A stretch of 57,892 bases of DNA from contig FMBT01000544.1 in the NCBI GenBank assembly GCA_900095095.1, positions 1 through 57,892 of the forward strand. The letters are read 5' to 3'. The translations under genes were made by a program, and so were the position numbers. Below the pieces are notes generated by a model. That model was not told where the DNA came from. It did no database searches and saw only the letters and a list, made by a program, of their open reading frames with translations. The stretch comes from Fragilariopsis cylindrus CCMP1102 (lineage: Eukaryota > Bacillariophyta > Bacillariophyceae > Bacillariales > Bacillariaceae). Numbering within the stretch: the stretch's first letter is position 1; each line of letters begins with the position of its first letter. This document shows, piece after piece, positions 9,893 to 22,316 of this stretch.

Positions 9893-12800
9893 TCAGTCGT
9901 TAAGTTTATCACCACCCTCAATGTCATCGGGTTCCCATACTTGTTGACTCCATACTTCTCGCATTTCACTGCTTAAATGAGGGTGATTCCGATCAAATTC
10001 AAAAGGTTCTGCTGCAAAACAAACCAGGATAGTATTAACTGCAGATCCTGCCAATCCAAGTAATAATATATTCGATAGGATAAACCCAAGGAAGAAACCA
10101 ATCCAAAAGGATGTAACAACCGGTTTGTGCAATGATGTGAACATGTAACCATCTACCTCTTCAACAACCATGGCAACTGTTCCACTCGAACCACCGATAA
10201 CAATTGTTGCCATGAACAGAATATTTTGGATCAAATTATCTCGAACGATATCCATCCATTCACGAGTTTCAAATAATTGGATAGCCTTTTCTCCACCATC
10301 ACAATATGAATAGTTATACATACCAATGTAAGTATATGACCATCGATTACAGGAGTGTAAAACACGTTTCAATCGATGCAAATGTGTTTTGACTACGGTA
10401 AAAGCTGTTGTTTTCTTTTTCCTGTCGTCGATGTCTTCTTCATTGTTGTTATTGTTATTTGATGATCGACGACGCGTCAGTGACATATTATTCGTACTGT
10501 TCTTTTCGGGAGGATGATCACCATCATGCGAATTTGTATGATCCAACAACCAACATAAGAAAGTAACGATCATAGAAAGGATTTGTGCTGGAAAGTCAAC
10601 GAAAGAACCAAAACAAATCGTTCCGAAAGAGCTGGTACAGGCCCGGATTAGTCGATCCAATACGTTATCAGAGTTTCTATTTGATGACTCATTATCATGA
10701 TGGTGGTTGGTATTGTTACTTTCCACTTCTCCTCCTTCGCCAAACCACCATGTTCCACCGATAGCACCGGAAACTGTTACTCGTACAATATTAATTATAA
10801 CCATCGTCGTCCAGTATAGGGACACCAACAACACTCCCAACAGAATGATCTCTCCTCGTTTTATAAAGACATGAGTTTCACATTCATCCCACAATATACA
10901 GTCGATTAAATTTTTACGATTGAAAATCCCCATCAAGGCAACTGTCCAGAGCAGTAACCAGAAAAGTGTAACGAATAATGAAGCTACACCAACAAGTAAT
11001 ATACCAGTAGAACTCCTGATGGCACAAATTGCAGTATAAAAATTGGTACTGCAGAAAGGGATGTGATTCCAATTGGCTACCGTATATACAAAACTCAATC
11101 CGAAGAGGGTAAAACCAATCAAAGAAATGACAGATCCTGCATACGTTCCGATCGTTGAACCCAACACACCCCAACACAGTAAGAGTAGTATGGTAAACAT
11201 CAGCATTATGGGTATAATCGATCGACCTAAAATTAGCATGAAGGTGAAACTGAGATAGGATGTAACACAAGCGTACGTGCCAGATATCAATAGTAACGAC
11301 AAGACATTCTTATAATCGATCGTAAACAATTCAGTGGTAGCAGCAACGACAATATCTGTCGTGTTTGTAGATTCGTTTCCTACTAGCAGCGATTCTGTTG
11401 TCCGGTTATTTTTTTCGAGCATCTTGTTGACAATCTCCGCAGGACTTGTTCCCGCAACTTGGTCGTTAATGATGTCGTTGATGGGAGACAAATGAGAGCT
11501 TGTAGTTGTAGTTGTACTTGTATAGGAAGGCGAAGAATAAGGTGCTTGTTGTTGCTGATGTATCGTTGTCGTTGTTGTAAGGGTGGGTTCTATCAGTGTT
11601 ATTCCATATTTAACAGCATACCCGCAAACAAATAGTAGTTGCAGGACAAATAAAACTGACCAGAATCGATCAATTCTCGATGATGTTGTGTTAGGTAGTT
11701 GTAATTTCCCCCGAACATCCAATACTGCTCGTTCACGTTTTTCTTGTCGTTCTTGTTGTTGCGCTAATAATAAATTTCGTTTATATTTTCTCAATTGGTG
11801 TTTTTTTCCGATGCCGTCGATGAGCAATACTATCTGTAGAAGCGTCATTATTGCTTTTATTGTTGCTATTATTTTCATCATCATCATTATCATCATCATC
11901 ATCATCATGCTCTTCGTGATGATTTTCCTCTACTAACTTCCCTCTTGTACTACCACCAACCCCGCCGTCGCCATCCGAATATGAATACCTATTCGACATC
12001 GTTTCATTATCGCGCAATAGTGAAGTATTTTCCGTGACCAGTTCGTCTTCATCGATAGTAGGGGACAAAGAAGATCTATTTCGTTGCCATTGTCGTAGTC
12101 GTTGTTGAATCCGGTGATTCCGTTGTTGATGCCGTCGTTGTTGATTAGCATCCATATCTCGTCTCAAATTCATATGACTCATACCAGAAGGAGACAACCT
12201 CGGATCCAAATGAAGCAACGGCAATGCTGCTGCTGCTGATGTTGTGGACGATGATGATGATACTGTCGACCACATTCCTGGAGAATTGTCGACACTGTCT
12301 CCTCCCGGTGTGATAGGAATCAAACCGCTAAAGTAACCACTACCAAAAGGAGAATCCGGTGAAGGTTGCTGAAGAAAATATGCATCCGACAATGATGCAC
12401 TATCGTCACTGTACGTATACGGATCATCTGTCGAAAAGTTATCATCGTAGTTGCGATCGTAATGCACATCATCATCATCATCATCATCATCATCTTCGTT
12501 GTCGTCGTCATCATCATCAACAGTAGTATCGGCATCGGCATCAACGGTGTCATCTTCTACTGACACGGATGACGAGGTTAAAGGTTGTGCAGGGTCAGCA
12601 GCAACAGCACGAAAATCGTAGGGAGGAGTAACATTCAGACTTATTGGAAAAGTCTTCGCAGGTTGGTATTGGTATTTTGCCAGTGATTTTAATACTTGAT
12701 GTTTACCGTCAACGACGTTTATTATTGTGTTATTATCAATTGTTCTTTTTATCTTCGAATCAACCGGCGGCGAACACAATGTTATTGATTTTGTTGTTGA

Positions 12801-12908
12801 TGCCGTCTCCGTAGCATAAGCAATACCATCGGCGGAAACAGCAGTAACAGCGTTCTTACTACTCCTCGTCGTTTCAACCAGCGGCGCTACTTGGCTTGAC
12901 CTCATCAT
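9893..12908 (-). CDS. Choline transporter-like (CTL/SLC44) membrane protein 1, with a single-base frame break
   Basis: PF04515-type multi-pass protein; family members transport choline or related cations. Two frames, 12908-11781 and the one ending at 9893, are one gene: they meet at a T7 run (11801-11807; A7 on the coding strand), where removing one A continues RRHRKK into HQLRKYKRNLLLAQQQ. Restored length is about 1004 aa. The first ~390 residues are a hydrophilic acidic, Asp/Ser-rich cytosolic tail with polyAsp runs, followed by about ten membrane segments. The hallmark stretches are FGTICFGSFVDFP, YNYSYCDGGEKAIQLF, and near the end GLAGSAVNTILVCFAAEP then NHPHLSSEM. No intron signals were found. 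It is a paralogue of the CTL gene at 32259-34112. The frame break is more likely an assembly indel than inactivation, because both halves are otherwise clean. Confidence 0.85.
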
Positions 12909-14580
12909 AGTTGCGTAGTTGTGTCGTGTTTAGTTGATTTTTCAACTTTGCTCCACAAAAACTTCGAAGCTGATATCTGCAGCATATCACAGCAGAAGAC
13001 AAGTGAATCGGTTACAAAGCATGCAATTGATTGATTGCGTATGTATTTTGTGGCATCTTCTTGGCGTCGAATAGTTCCTGTGGAATCTTGTGCAGTACGA
13101 ATAATAATAAAATATCTTCTCTTTTCTTTGTTGATGTACGACTACTGTAGTCTGTTGTTTCTATTCAAAACCGTATTTTAATATTCGAATGTTCAATTGC
13201 GCTTCCCAACAAAATCTTGCTTTCACAAAAACGATGAGAATTATTTATTTAACGATCAACGCGACTTCTGGCGATTTACGCGGAATTTGTTTTATTTTTT
13301 ACACTACGACGTGTTCCGATGTACGCTACTGTTCTTGTGCCTTTGGCTGTTCGAGAAAATAGGAGTTCTACTTGCGCACAAAAACACATTTCGTGTGAGA
13401 ACTAAATTAACCTAACTTATTTATGTTTTAAGTTTAAAAAAATCATAAAAAGAAGAAATAATAGTGCCCCCTTTGATTCCTCCCCTTTCTTTTCCCTTTC
13501 TTTCCCCCCTATCATGTTGTAATTATTTGTATCTTGATCCCAACCAAGTAAGAAATACTATATCATGTATCTGTATCGATATTTATATAAAAGCCACGAT
13601 GCACAATGCCTGACTTTTAGTAAAATTTAGTAGAAGAAGACTTTACAGAGCTGGCAAGCTAGAGCACTAATGACGTACTAAACTCAACAAGCCCTCTAAA
13701 CCTGAGATAATCATACACTAATGAGCTGAGCTTGCCATGTTGAAAAATGAATTCAATGCATTCAGAAGAAAATGAATGCGCTACTATAAAGATATAGATA
13801 TAGATATGTCTATATGAATCAATAGTATAGGGGTTTTCAACAACAATAAGGAATGGAGGGGGAAGACACAATGATAGAAAATTATATTACCATTTCCCCT
13901 GATACTACAATAGTTGAAACCACAGTAACAAATCAAGCCCTACTAGAAACAATCTCCCAACAGGGGGGTTATGTGTGTGTTTATCATGTTTATGAGTTGT
14001 CTGTTGTCTGTTGTTGTTGTTGTTGCTGTTGCTGTTGCTGTTGTTGTTGTTGTTGCCATTGTTGAGAAATTGTAAGATAGTATTGATTGCTGGGTTATAA
14101 AAACTGTCCTTTGTTGCAATCAATTCGTTGCAATCAATTCTCAACTCAAAAGTAGAACTAGAGACTCCCATTACTGTGTGTAGATTGTGTTTTTGAGTTG
14201 TTGTTGGTTAGCCTAAAGTAGTAATGGTTTGGTGTTACAATTTCAGTAGGCACATGTACATATGGTGTATACAGGAAAATAGAAGATAACATAATGATTA
14301 AGAAAAATTGTTGTTTTTTTTGCTGGTTGGGGTAATGCACCAGTGAACTACTTTTGTTTCGTGTGATGATGATGTATTTTAATTCATTCTTTCGTGTTTG
14401 AAAAGCATCAAATCTGCTGAAACAAACGCCATGTGGATCAAAGAGTCGCGACAGGACAAATAAATAATAGACACCGTGTACTATATATAAACCAATTTAT
14501 CATGCACGGTAGGGTACAAAAACCTATTTGAACATTATCTTTTGCGTGCCATAAGATGTAATCGTGTTCAACTTCAATAT
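12909..14580. other. Intergenic region
   Basis: No supportable gene. It holds short AT-rich ORFs and a (GTT/GCT)n trinucleotide tract at about 14009-14056, which produces a poly-Asn/Ser pseudo-ORF on the minus strand. The part next to 12908 is likely the CTL promoter. Confidence 0.6.
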
Positions 14581-14866
14581 TTTTTCTAATGTTATCTTGT
14601 AGTCCATCCTCTATATACAAGTGCATTTCATGCATTGGATATGGAACCTTTCCTTCAACCGTTATCTTATAATCATATCTGCTATATACAGATGCATTTC
14701 ATGCATTGGATAGGGAACTTTTTCCATTTTTTAAGTTACCATATAATCCCATTCTCTCTATATGCAGATACATTAATGCATCGGATGGGGAACTTTTTTT
14801 ATATCTTATGTTATCGTCTAATCCCCTCCTTTATATACACATACATTTGTCATACAGTGGATAGGG
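14581..14866. repeat. Four-copy ~70-bp minisatellite
   Basis: Four diverged copies start near 14581, 14652, 14721 and 14796. Shared core: TATATACARRTGCATTTCATG then CATTGGATAGGGAACTTT, with drift in later copies. The last copy reaches the stop codon and last few codons of the HA-repeat gene (minus strand), so the repeat overlaps its 3' end. Confidence 0.75.
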
Positions 14867-16070
14867 TTTCCCGAGGACTAAATTGAAATCCTAGACTTTT
14901 CAATTGGCAAATTCGTTCTGATGAAATGTTTGATTTCCCCCCTCTCTCCATTAGACGGTATTGCCTTCGTTGATACTTAATCCATGACGCTAATGTCTTA
15001 TTAGCAAGATAATTGTAGGGAACATTACAGTGCTGGTTTGTATCCTTGAATAACTTCAATTCTTGTATACGATCATCCCACGCAGTACCATGAGAATCCC
15101 AAACAAAATTAAGAAGATGCAATGCCTCGATACGTTCTTCGGTCATGGTTGAAGGTTTACGTCCATGTAAAAGCTTGTATTGGTATCGTTGACGTTTAAT
15201 CCAACGAGCTAAACCTTTTTTAGACGCATCGTTATGATGGACTGAGGATCGACCGGTCTCCTTAAAGACAATTTTAAGCTCGTTGTACCTTTCATTCCAC
15301 TTATCTTTATGGTAGTCACGGATATTTACGCAGGTCACAGTTCTGTCTTCTTTGGTGACGTCCTCGTCGTCTGATGATACGGCAACAATGCCTTGAACGT
15401 TCTTCATAGGCGAATGAAGATCTTGGTGAATGGTTTTCTCTTCGTTCGGGGCAGTATAAACAACAGACCAATTCCTTTGATCAGAAGTCGTGGTCATAGA
15501 AGATAATTCAGTAGCAAGAAAAACAATGGAAGCTTTTGTCGATGATGGGTGTAATACCATTGTCCCTCCTTCTTCTTGGTATGTAGTATTCGTAGTATCA
15601 TAAGAATGATAGTACGAATCATCATCAGGAAATGCTTCTAGTGGAACATCATCGTCTTCTTCGTCGGATGTTACTATCTTTTGTCCATCCGATCTGCTTG
15701 TAATTACTTCCAATGGAATAGGTTCGAACGACGTAGCATCGGAACTAACTGGGTCGACAGTATGCCCTTTATTGTTAGCGTCAGAGTCGGAGGAGGCAAT
15801 ATGGCTCAATTCTTCTTGTAGAATACTTGATAGTAATGATGAGATGCTATCAGCACAATCATTATCATTATCGACCCCTCCTCCCTGAAAAATGTTTCCA
15901 ATCCAATCGAGGTGGATGAAGGACAACGAGTCTTCGTCAGGATATCCATCCCGCTTGAATTCCTGACCACCACCCAAATCAACACCCGGATCGTAAGAAA
16001 CGGAAAACGAAAGATTCTTCGTATTCCTTTCGAAGCTGGGCACCGTTTTTTCCACGGATGTCATCATCAT
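14850..16070 (-). CDS. Helicase-associated (HA) domain protein, two repeats
   Basis: The 406-residue protein has a long acidic, Ser/Asp-rich N-terminal part (about 1-265) and two HA repeats (PF03457 type). Repeat 1 is about 270-328 with WNERYNELKIVF, ASKKGLARWIKRQRYQYKLL and MTEERIEALHLLNFVWD. Repeat 2 is about 334-397 with WDDRIQELKLF, LANKTLASWIKYQRRQYRLM and ERICQLKSLGFQFS. The pattern (W-x-x-R-x-x-E-L, L-x-x-W-I-x-x-Q-R-x-x-Y, R-I-x-x-L-x-x-L-G-F) is a small helical module thought to bind nucleic acid. Stand-alone HA proteins are abundant in diatoms. There is no helicase domain. The ORF needs no intron, and the stop falls in the last copy of the 70-bp repeat. Confidence 0.88.
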   Translation of the reverse strand: MMMTSVEKTVPSFERNTKNLSFSVSYDPGVDLGGGQEFKRDGYPDEDSLSFIHLDWIGNIFQGGGVDNDNDCADSISSLLSSILQEELSHIASSDSDANNKGHTVDPVSSDATSFEPIPLEVITSRSDGQKIVTSDEEDDDVPLEAFPDDDSYYHSYDTTNTTYQEEGGTMVLHPSSTKASIVFLATELSSMTTTSDQRNWSVVYTAPNEEKTIHQDLHSPMKNVQGIVAVSSDDEDVTKEDRTVTCVNIRDYHKDKWNERYNELKIVFKETGRSSVHHNDASKKGLARWIKRQRYQYKLLHGRKPSTMTEERIEALHLLNFVWDSHGTAWDDRIQELKLFKDTNQHCNVPYNYLANKTLASWIKYQRRQYRLMERGGKSNISSERICQLKSLGFQFSPRETLSTV

Positions 16071-17879
16071 CGTTGATGTTTAGGCTTGAAAATTAGGACG
16101 GTTTTGTAATACTGTTATTTTTTATGAAACGGGAAATAAAAAAATAACCATATTAACTTACGGACTACAACCAACCATGTAAATAAATGTTCGTCATCGT
16201 TTGATTGGTGAAATATATATACTGCACCGTATGCAAGTGTGCATACCACGGTATTAGAAAAGACAAGACTTGATTCATGTTACAGCATCTTTGTCACTAT
16301 TGATACTCTCCGAATTTCTTATTTTAATGGCTCTCAAACGGTAACCCTCAAACTCTCATTCGAAGACAAAGGAACAAGAAGCCAAGACGAAGCTGTGAAT
16401 CATGATGTGATCGAACTTCAAGAATCTGCAACTACTTTTGAACTTAGTGAAGGTGTCGAGTGAGTGAGTCGAGTCGTGAGTCGTGAGTCGTGAGTCGTGA
16501 TTCGCTTTTCTTTTTCAATCTACTGGTTATCAGTGATCTTAAGCAAAAAGTAGTTTTAGCAAGCTAGAAGTATCGTTAGCTAGACCATTATTTACTACAC
16601 TAGCACAAGATAATAGATAATAATATTAATTAAGTCTCCAAGACTAACAAACCTATTGACTGGTCACATCATGTTAAACAGTGACCATAACATTATGATC
16701 AGTCCTATTGATTCTTTGAAGTTGTGCTTTTGCAGAATGCATCATTGTCGCTTTCATGATGTGAATTGGTTAGAGGGTATTCTAAAAGACCCATCTACTA
16801 TATTATGATGGCCCTTCCTTTGTCAAACTATCACTCTTGATGGGTGTCTATTTACACAGGGTCATTATGTCAATTCTTATGTGAAAACAAAATGTCAAAC
16901 CTATGGTAGAACAGTCATTGATTCCCCCTTAGATACAAAAGAACAAACAAACAAATGACTGTTGACTTTCTCTGAATAACATATCAAATATGAATACAAT
17001 GATAGGTGATGATATAATATTATTATATATAAAATCATAAAACCACACTACAAAAACAATGGCAATCACAAGTTGGTGTGTAGGATAGGATGTCAAATCA
17101 ATAACACAGAAATTGTAATGAAAAATGGAAAGAACAACATGCAAGATATATTTTGCCTGATACATTAAAATATGACAAGTAGATCATATTATGAATCTGC
17201 TGTGAGCTTTAAAGACACAACAAATCAAAAGATGAGCACTAAAAAATGAAGTGGTGGAAGGCTCACCTTACATATTAGCACTGCGTGGTCTGTAGTTGAA
17301 ACTAAACGCTAACTCAATTCTTACTGCTATAATGTTGCAACTGAAAGTTAATACTTACAAAATGAGTGCAAACGTAATAATACGGTGTGATGGAGGTATA
17401 CTAGTAGATGGTTTTGTTTCACAAGGTTAGTGCTGCAAAAGGTACGAGACCAATTCCAGGCGAGGACCATAAAATAATTGGTAGCTAGTGCAAACGATTA
17501 ATTACTGTAGATAGAATGTCGAAAAGGTAATTTTCTTCCTTATTTTATATATTATGTATTATGTACAGAGAGTGGTGTATTATCACGAACAAACTTGTTT
17601 GCCTTTCCAATAGTAAACTGTCCTCAGGGTAAATTACAAGTAGTGACTTGCTCTATTCTTCACGGTGTATTCTATATCTCGTTTTAGACTTATAATTTAA
17701 TTGGTGGTCACCACAATGAGGGTAAAAAAACAGTTCTATGGTTCATAATTTTGACGATGATGAGTGGTTACAGTATTGCGTTATGATACATTGTTGGAAG
17801 TTGGTAGTTGGTAGTCGCAAAGTAGGACCAGTAGTAGTGATTTGGACCATTATTTTATATTTGTGCTGTGTAATGATGT
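16071..17879. other. Long intergenic region, mostly featureless
   Basis: Holds GTGAGTC/GAGTCGT short tandem copies at 16458-16503. An ORF at 16239-16463 without ATG has a coding-like, acidic C-terminal half (from KLSFEDKGTRSQ to FELSEGVE), but I cannot place exons around it. The rest is AT-rich with no family signal and no obvious terminal repeats. Confidence 0.5.
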
Positions 17880-19241
17880 CTATAGATTGGATTTTTTCAG
17901 AGTCCACATGCCGACATGATCTTCAATTAAAGATTTGTATCGAATGTTTGAAAAGCCTCGGATAGTGTGCATTTGGCGATGGATGTTTTTCTGGTACTCG
18001 AGGACTGTGTCACGAAGGAAGGAAGAAACAAGCAAACAAGTAAGTCGTGGGATTCGATTCATTCTCAGCATATGACATCGAACTAACATACTAGTAAGAC
18101 GGCTGTATGTCTAATTACACTTACCATACGGTTCGCCATCAAGCATCCCCTTTGAAGGCTTATAGTCGGTACTAATATCAATGACAGCAAGTGTACCCCC
18201 AGGCTGCAAGACACGATAGGCTTCTTTAAGAATCTTGTCCCTACCACCCTTGGGAGCTTCGTGGAATGCATACATGATGGTTACCAAATCGAAACTTTTA
18301 CTAGGGAAGTTGGTCTTTTCAGCATTACCACGCGTATACTTAGCCCTCTTTTTTCGAAATTTCTTTTGTCCTGGATTGATAGAACGTTTCATTGTTTTCA
18401 TCTTACTGAAATTTTTTGTGAAAAACAGGACAAGAGGTTTGAAAAAATCAACGTGATCTGTTAAAAATCCAGCCATATTGATCATTTCAGGAGATGTATC
18501 AACACCATAAACGAATTTGGAATCAGGGAAGGCATCTTGTAAAGCACGAGTAGAGACTCCAACACCACAGCACATATCTAGCACTTTTGCTGTTCTGATG
18601 TCGACCTTATTCGCCTTGACCTTGTCGGACAGTTGTTTTGCCACCTTTAGCAGGAAAAGAAAAAAGACGGAGAAGTCATATTCGTACGAATTCACGAAAA
18701 TAGCGTACAAAAAGGGACGGGGAACAAAAGCAAGGTAAGCAAGAGGATTATGGCAGCAAAGTTGTTTGTTTGTTCCAAATCGATCTCACTAAACTTGAGC
18801 TCATACATCATCGTCATTATTTAGAAGACTTACCATAGACCGAACGTCTTGTCCATCATATGCTGCAACGTCAATGATCTTGGTAGCGATGGGGGCCAAT
18901 GCAGCATGCAATGCACCTAATACGCCTATATTCCCGAATGTGTGAATACTAGGATTGTACCAGTATTCATGATGGTCATTAACTAAATCAATCCCAGCCC
19001 AACGTTTTCTTGTAACAGCACTACGGGCAGCATTTTCTGCCGAAATCTTCTTACCAACCTGCTCAATTGTTGCATTATTGATGATAATACTTTCTTTTGT
19101 TGTTGGTTTCACAACAAAAGGAGATTTTAATCCAGTGGTTAGACCGGTAGGATTTTCAGGAGCTCGAAAGGCATCGGTGCTGACAAGAGCAGCAGCTACC
19201 AAGTACAAAAGAACGAAGAAGGTATTGCGGAGGAAGACCAT
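17880..19241 (-). CDS. Plastid-targeted SAM-dependent methyltransferase
   Basis: Three exons: 19241-18834, 18644-18125, 18004-17880. The introns of 189 and 120 nt have donors GTAAGTC and GTAAGTG and acceptors GCTAAAG| and GACACAG|, and give 350 residues. The N-terminus is a signal peptide (FFVLLYLVAAALVSTDA) with predicted cleavage before FRAPE, the diatom ASAFAP-like plastid signal, so import into the complex plastid is expected. The class I methyltransferase fold shows motif I VLDMCCGVGVSTRALQ, acidic ribose-binding VYGVDTSPEM, NFPSKSFDLVTIMYAFHEAP, and RVLQPGGTLAVIDIS. A Lys/Arg-rich insert (about residues 210-235) sits between the acidic loop and motif II. Removing intron 2 restores GEPYVLEYQKNI and a conserved-looking C-terminus. 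The fold resembles UbiE/quinone-type enzymes but the substrate is unknown. Confidence 0.87.
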
Positions 19242-21049
19242 GGTTTTTTATTACTTTTTAAGATGTCGACTAAGAATGGAAACATGGAAAACGATGAAGC
19301 ATAAAATCATAATATAAGCGAGATAAAAGGATGCGTATTATATGAAACGAGAATTTGGCAACAAACAACAAAAATGACGATACAAGCAACAAGGAACAGA
19401 GATCTAACTCGTCATCCTCTTCAGAAACATAATTAAACTATTGGATACACTTCTTTAATACGGTTGGTTGACCAGACACTCGTCGTATACATCACATCTG
19501 TTTCAAATACTTTTCGTACCTGTTATTTCAATTGATCGATCGATTTTATTATTACAGAGGCAAGAATTATGAAACCTGTAGTTACTTATATTTTATTATT
19601 TTTTTGAACGTTATGGTGATGAGAATTGTACCACATCATAATGAAAGATGAATGTTCGTTTGTATTTTTGTTACTACTTTTCTTCTCCACAATTGTACAA
19701 GTTCTCGTATTTGATATTTTATTTTACTGATGAGGCTATGAGTCAAGGAGGGAACAAGGGTGTTCGCCGATTGAGAATTATAAAGGATTGTGCGTGTCAT
19801 TGGTGTCAATTTTGTTCGTACGTTCTTGTTATAATATATTGATTATGTATCATAAGTTTTTCCGTGACGTGTAAAGTAACCGTGTTGACATGCATAAAAG
19901 GGGAAAAGAACAAATCGGATGTCATTATCGACGCATATTTCTAGTCATTAAACACTGTTTGTGTTTTGGACTGGAGTGGAAAGGGTTGTATTTTAGATCG
20001 GTCGACTCAGATTTCTTTATTTCCTTTATTGCGATTGGCTCGTTATCGTGGGATTAAATTGATTTAGTTGACAGAATTTCTATCACGAAGAATTTAACGA
20101 GAATTCTGCATATAAAATTCCGAATTTTTCCTGAGTGATTGAGTCATTCCTGCGAGTTGTCGACGTATTTAGTTATTATTTGTTGACACATCAAACGACT
20201 TCTTCGACCCATACGACTCGTTCGATCCAAGCATGTTGAGGATATCCAAAAAAATTATTCAATTTGGTATTATATCCGGGTTATTAATGCGAAAGTCCAT
20301 CGAAAGAAGGTTAAAATGACGTCGTTTCAATATGACCTTCAGTATCAGACTGTAAAGCATCGTCGTCAAATCCAAAGCTAAAACAGCGTATTAGGAAGCT
20401 GAAGATAACCAAGAAACGGAACTAATTGATCACGGAAGAAACGAAGTAAAAGCTATCGATTGATCCGTTGAAATTGACGTATGTTTCCCTCAAAAATAAA
20501 ACGGTTGTTTTTTGTTGCAACAAGTATCTATCTAGTGTGGACGACAACAGCACAACCATCAGCGTCAATTGTGGCACATCAATACTATTGATATCATCGA
20601 GATGTTTCGATCACCACGAAAAGTAGTACGCGATGCGTATTTGATGAAATCGCCATCGTTTACCGAATCCGTACAAAATAAAAATTGACCTTTTTATTTT
20701 GTGTTTTTGGAGAATACTGAAGTGAGCTGAGAAAGAAATAATGAATTTACTTCCTCCGTGCACCGAATGTTACATGACTAAGTTTTGATGATTCTGTGTG
20801 TTTTATTAACGATTTTTCTTCGCTAAAACGTGACTCACTCACACATCTCAGTCTCGAATGAGATCTTCACACACCGCTAGGCTCGCCTATCCAACACTAC
20901 GGTAACTAAGCTATTAACAAAATCTTCATCTACTGTACCGTCTAATGTATTGACCTCATCATCTGCATGATCATCACATCAACACCGTCCCGAGACAATA
21001 TAATACAATTATAAATTGCCGGATAGTCAATAATCAATACCCAAGAAGG
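19242..21049. other. Divergent promoter region of two plastid-protein genes
   Basis: 1.8 kb separates the methyltransferase (-) and the PsbP-like gene (+), both nuclear genes for plastid proteins. It contains several TGACG cores (for example TGACGTG near 19865, TGACGTCG near 20318, TGACGTA near 20473). No ORF has family signal. A shared or light-responsive promoter is possible but not shown by the sequence. Confidence 0.45.
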
Positions 21050-22021
21050 ATGAGAAACGTACACTTATACAGCAGGACTTCAATGCTGCTGGTGATGGTG
21101 TGTCAGATTCTACTAATATTAGCGACGACGGCAATATCGGTATGTGCCTTTTCTCCTCCCCTCCTCAATCATGTATCGGCAGCGACGAAACCATCACGTG
21201 GTTGTAAGACGGACTTGACGATGACGATAATCGATAATGACCAAAAAACACTATCGACTTCAACAAGAAGAAATTGGGTCAATGGGATTATTGTAGCTGC
21301 CGCTACAACTACTAGTACGTTGCTCTCGATACCTACTTTGGTTCGAGCAGATGATGATACATCTACAACCGCCGAAGTGGTAGTAGCAGTAGCAGCAACA
21401 GCAATAGCACCAGAACCTTTAGAAATGAAAGAATTTGTTGATCCCGCTGGATTGTTCTCATTACGTGTACCTAAAGGATTTTTTACATTACGACGAACTG
21501 CAAAAGGAGATTTACCAGATAAGAAGACAGGAAAAGGTCGACGAGGTAGTAGTATATTTACTGCTGGTAATATGGCAAAAGCTGAAGTTATTGCAGTTGA
21601 ACGATATCCGACACGTGTACTACTGGAAGAAAATGGTATTGCAGCAACGGGAAATTTAGATACATTTCCTGGTATTGGTAATCCCAAGGCGGTTGCTAAT
21701 TTAATTATTTTACGAAGAGAAAAGGAGGCACCAAATAAAGGTTTAAGAGTATTAGATTCAATTGAAGTTACACCAGATGGGAAAGAATTGACGTTTCGGA
21801 TTAAAACAGAAATTGATGTACAAAATCCAGAAGCATTGTTTGAACAAGAGGGTATTTCACAACTATTTCGAATTACAGTAGCGAAATGTTCATTAAATTC
21901 GGATGATGGTAATATTATGGCGATCTTTGCTAGTGCACTTGAACAAGACTTTACTAATGGAGTAGATGGTCCAGCATTAGTAGATTCTGTGAATTCTTTC
22001 CAAGCAATGAAACAATCATGA
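21050..22021 (+). CDS. Thylakoid-lumen PsbP-domain-like protein
   Basis: The 323-residue product has three-stage targeting. First comes a signal peptide (LLVMVCQILLILATTAISVCA) with cleavage before FSPP, the plastid-type Phe. A Ser/Thr/Lys-rich transit region follows. Then a twin-arginine lumen signal: RRNW, a hydrophobic run, and VRA before DDD. The mature part, from about residue 120, begins EFVDPAGLFSLRVPKGFF, close to the PsbP opening (Y-V-D-P-x-G-x-F-S-x-x-x-P). It continues through AEVIAVERYPTRVLLEE and ends ALVDSVNSF, as in PsbP-fold proteins. PsbP relatives support the oxygen-evolving complex or photosystem assembly. The targeting call is firm; assignment to PsbP rather than another lumen family is by a short motif. 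No intron needed. Confidence 0.72.
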   Translation: MRNVHLYSRTSMLLVMVCQILLILATTAISVCAFSPPLLNHVSAATKPSRGCKTDLTMTIIDNDQKTLSTSTRRNWVNGIIVAAATTTSTLLSIPTLVRADDDTSTTAEVVVAVAATAIAPEPLEMKEFVDPAGLFSLRVPKGFFTLRRTAKGDLPDKKTGKGRRGSSIFTAGNMAKAEVIAVERYPTRVLLEENGIAATGNLDTFPGIGNPKAVANLIILRREKEAPNKGLRVLDSIEVTPDGKELTFRIKTEIDVQNPEALFEQEGISQLFRITVAKCSLNSDDGNIMAIFASALEQDFTNGVDGPALVDSVNSFQAMKQS

Positions 22022-22316
22022 TGATGTTGATGTTGATGTTGATGTTGATGTGGTATGGAGAATCAATCAAGCTAGCTAGTCTACTCTCATTATTAAAAAT
22101 AATAATATATTATTAATAAAACGAAATCTACTACAAATTAATCAATATACGCAGATTTCCCCCCTTAGAATCAATTATTCAATCACAAGGATGCAACTCA
22201 CTGTGTAACTCTTCCTCAAGTCGCAGACCCAACACAAGATTTAAAGGTCTTAGTATTGAGCTGCAAATTCTAAAGTTACAACTGTTACATTATTAAATTA
22301 TTTAGGGATAATGTTT
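22022..22316. repeat. Spacer with GATGTT microsatellite just after the PsbP-like stop
   Basis: Right after the TGA at 22021 come five GATGTT hexamer units (to about 22050). The rest is AT-rich spacer between convergent genes. Nothing else seen. Confidence 0.7.

Noticed and set aside
11801..11807. Programmed frameshift at the A7 run of CTL1
   Set aside because: The needed shift is +1, not the -1 typical of A-rich slippery heptamers, and similar breaks occur in unrelated genes.
13905..14171. Poly-Asn minus-strand ORF
   Set aside because: Created by the GTT/GCT trinucleotide tract; flanks show no coding character.
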